This document shows, piece after piece, positions 63,652-64,000 of a stretch of DNA of 64,000 bases. Made by a program: the position numbers and the translations under genes. The notes under the pieces are model-generated. The model made no database searches, was not told the DNA's origin, and saw only the letters and a program-made list of their open reading frames with translations. Position 1 is the stretch's first letter; each line of letters begins with the position of its first letter. This DNA is from Vibrio sp. SS-MA-C1-2 (GTDB lineage Bacteria; Pseudomonadota; Gammaproteobacteria; Enterobacterales; Vibrionaceae), in NCBI RefSeq assembly GCF_021513135.1, contig NZ_CP090980.1, positions 682,001 through 746,000 of the forward strand, read 5' to 3'.

Positions 63652-63787
63652 CTTTTATAGTTGAAATTAGCTAGGCTAGGTTTACAACAGTAACAGCGTC
63701 TTTCGTTTGCCTCAATTATATAGTCTATCTATATTCATGAGGCCTCATTCACTTACCGCCAACTAATGACTCAAATATTTTAGGTTT
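63652..63787 (+). repeat. ERIC-type IRU, variant subfamily, copy 21
   Basis: Degenerate copy with the CTAGGTTTACAACAGTAACAG arm shared with copies 4 and 5. Its right end (AATATTTTAGGTTTA) touches the stop codon of the minus-strand EamA gene. Confidence 0.75.
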
Positions 63788-64000
63788 ATGATTTATTTTC
63801 TTTAAATAGATTAATCAAAGCCCCGCCAATAATTAATACAGTACCCATTAACGTGGTTGAAGTTGGTACTTCATTAAAAAAGAAAATACCTAAAGCAATA
63901 GCAAACAAGACTTGAATATAAGAGTACGCCATTGTTTTACTTGCTGCCCCCACTTTCATCGCTTTGGTGATAAAGACTTGACCAATTTGAGTGAATAACC
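63786..64000 (-). CDS. EamA/DMT-family transporter (3' part, cut by window end)
   Basis: The last ~70 codons of a gene whose start lies beyond 64000. The readable part LFTQIGQVFITKAMKVGAAS then KTMAYSYIQVLFAIALGIFF and NEVPTSTTLMGTVLIIGGAL is the last two or three helices of the second EamA repeat. Drug/metabolite transporters of this type export diverse small molecules; the substrate is unknown. Confidence 0.82.
   Translation of the reverse strand, partial: LFTQIGQVFITKAMKVGAASKTMAYSYIQVLFAIALGIFFFNEVPTSTTLMGTVLIIGGALINLFKENKS

Noticed and set aside
1-64000. CRISPR array, prophage, integrase or complete insertion sequence
   Set aside because: The repeats found are dispersed IRUs without spacers of constant length, and no transposase, integrase, phage or Cas gene is encoded.
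1-64000. tRNA or rRNA genes
   Set aside because: I saw no cloverleaf with GGTTCGAATCC-type arm or rRNA-like conserved stretch in any intergenic region; a covariance search would be needed to be certain.

Overview
The window is a stretch of gammaproteobacterial chromosome, most likely from the Vibrionaceae and plausibly Photobacterium or a close relative. I base this on the MukFEB condensin, the gene set (nrdDG, moeA-moeB beside folE, ybgA-type gene beside phrB, efpL, yeeX, marC, ppiC), AT-rich synonymous codon choice, and above all about 20 copies of a ~125-bp ERIC-type intergenic repeat (IRU). The species call is inference. I see no rRNA, tRNA, CRISPR array, prophage or intact insertion sequence.

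Layout. 1-6.5 kb: mukF (cut by the window edge), mukE, mukB. 6.8-10.2 kb: a lipoprotein 5'-nucleotidase-type phosphoesterase and a convergent exported protein of unknown function. 10.9-16.3 kb: a two-gene RND efflux operon converging on a TVGYGD potassium-channel gene. 17.2-20.9 kb: nrdD, nrdG and a MOSC protein behind a promoter with an FNR-type site and two NrdR-type boxes. 21-25.5 kb: a 24-codon membrane-peptide gene, a LysE/RhtB exporter, a second 5'-nucleotidase-type protein without a signal peptide, and a DUF1127-type small protein. 25.8-30.3 kb: a cysteine-repeat metal permease, moeB, moeA and folE. 30.4-35.8 kb: a tandem array of three IRUs, then an AT-richer block with a frameshifted LacI-family regulator, an NCS2 nucleobase permease, an amidohydrolase and a TauE-type exporter.

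35.9-41.1 kb: a LysR regulator divergent from an outer-membrane factor, EmrA and EmrB (a complete tripartite pump). 41.3-48.8 kb: aroA, a POT peptide transporter with a Bax-like hydrolase, an MDR oxidoreductase with a divergent LysR regulator, and a GNAT gene that has lost its 5' end at a broken IRU. 48.8-49.9 kb: a MazEF/PemIK-type toxin-antitoxin pair with a clear operator-promoter, enclosed by imperfect inverted repeats. 50.1-55.9 kb: a DUF2760 membrane protein and two divergent Hsp70 proteins in one operon, a conserved but functionally undescribed chaperone module and the best candidate here for an undescribed system. 56.4-64 kb: a CRP paralogue with altered cAMP-site residues, yeeX, a DUF523/DUF1722 protein with a photolyase, efpL, marC, ppiC, two small cysteine-containing proteins and the end of an EamA transporter.

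Themes: anaerobic deoxynucleotide synthesis and molybdopterin/pterin functions (nrdDG, MOSC, moeAB, folE), several efflux systems, and heavy shaping of intergenic DNA by IRUs, which sit directly after stop codons, form a tandem array and mark a gene truncation. All family names come from recognising sequence motifs; no database search was run.
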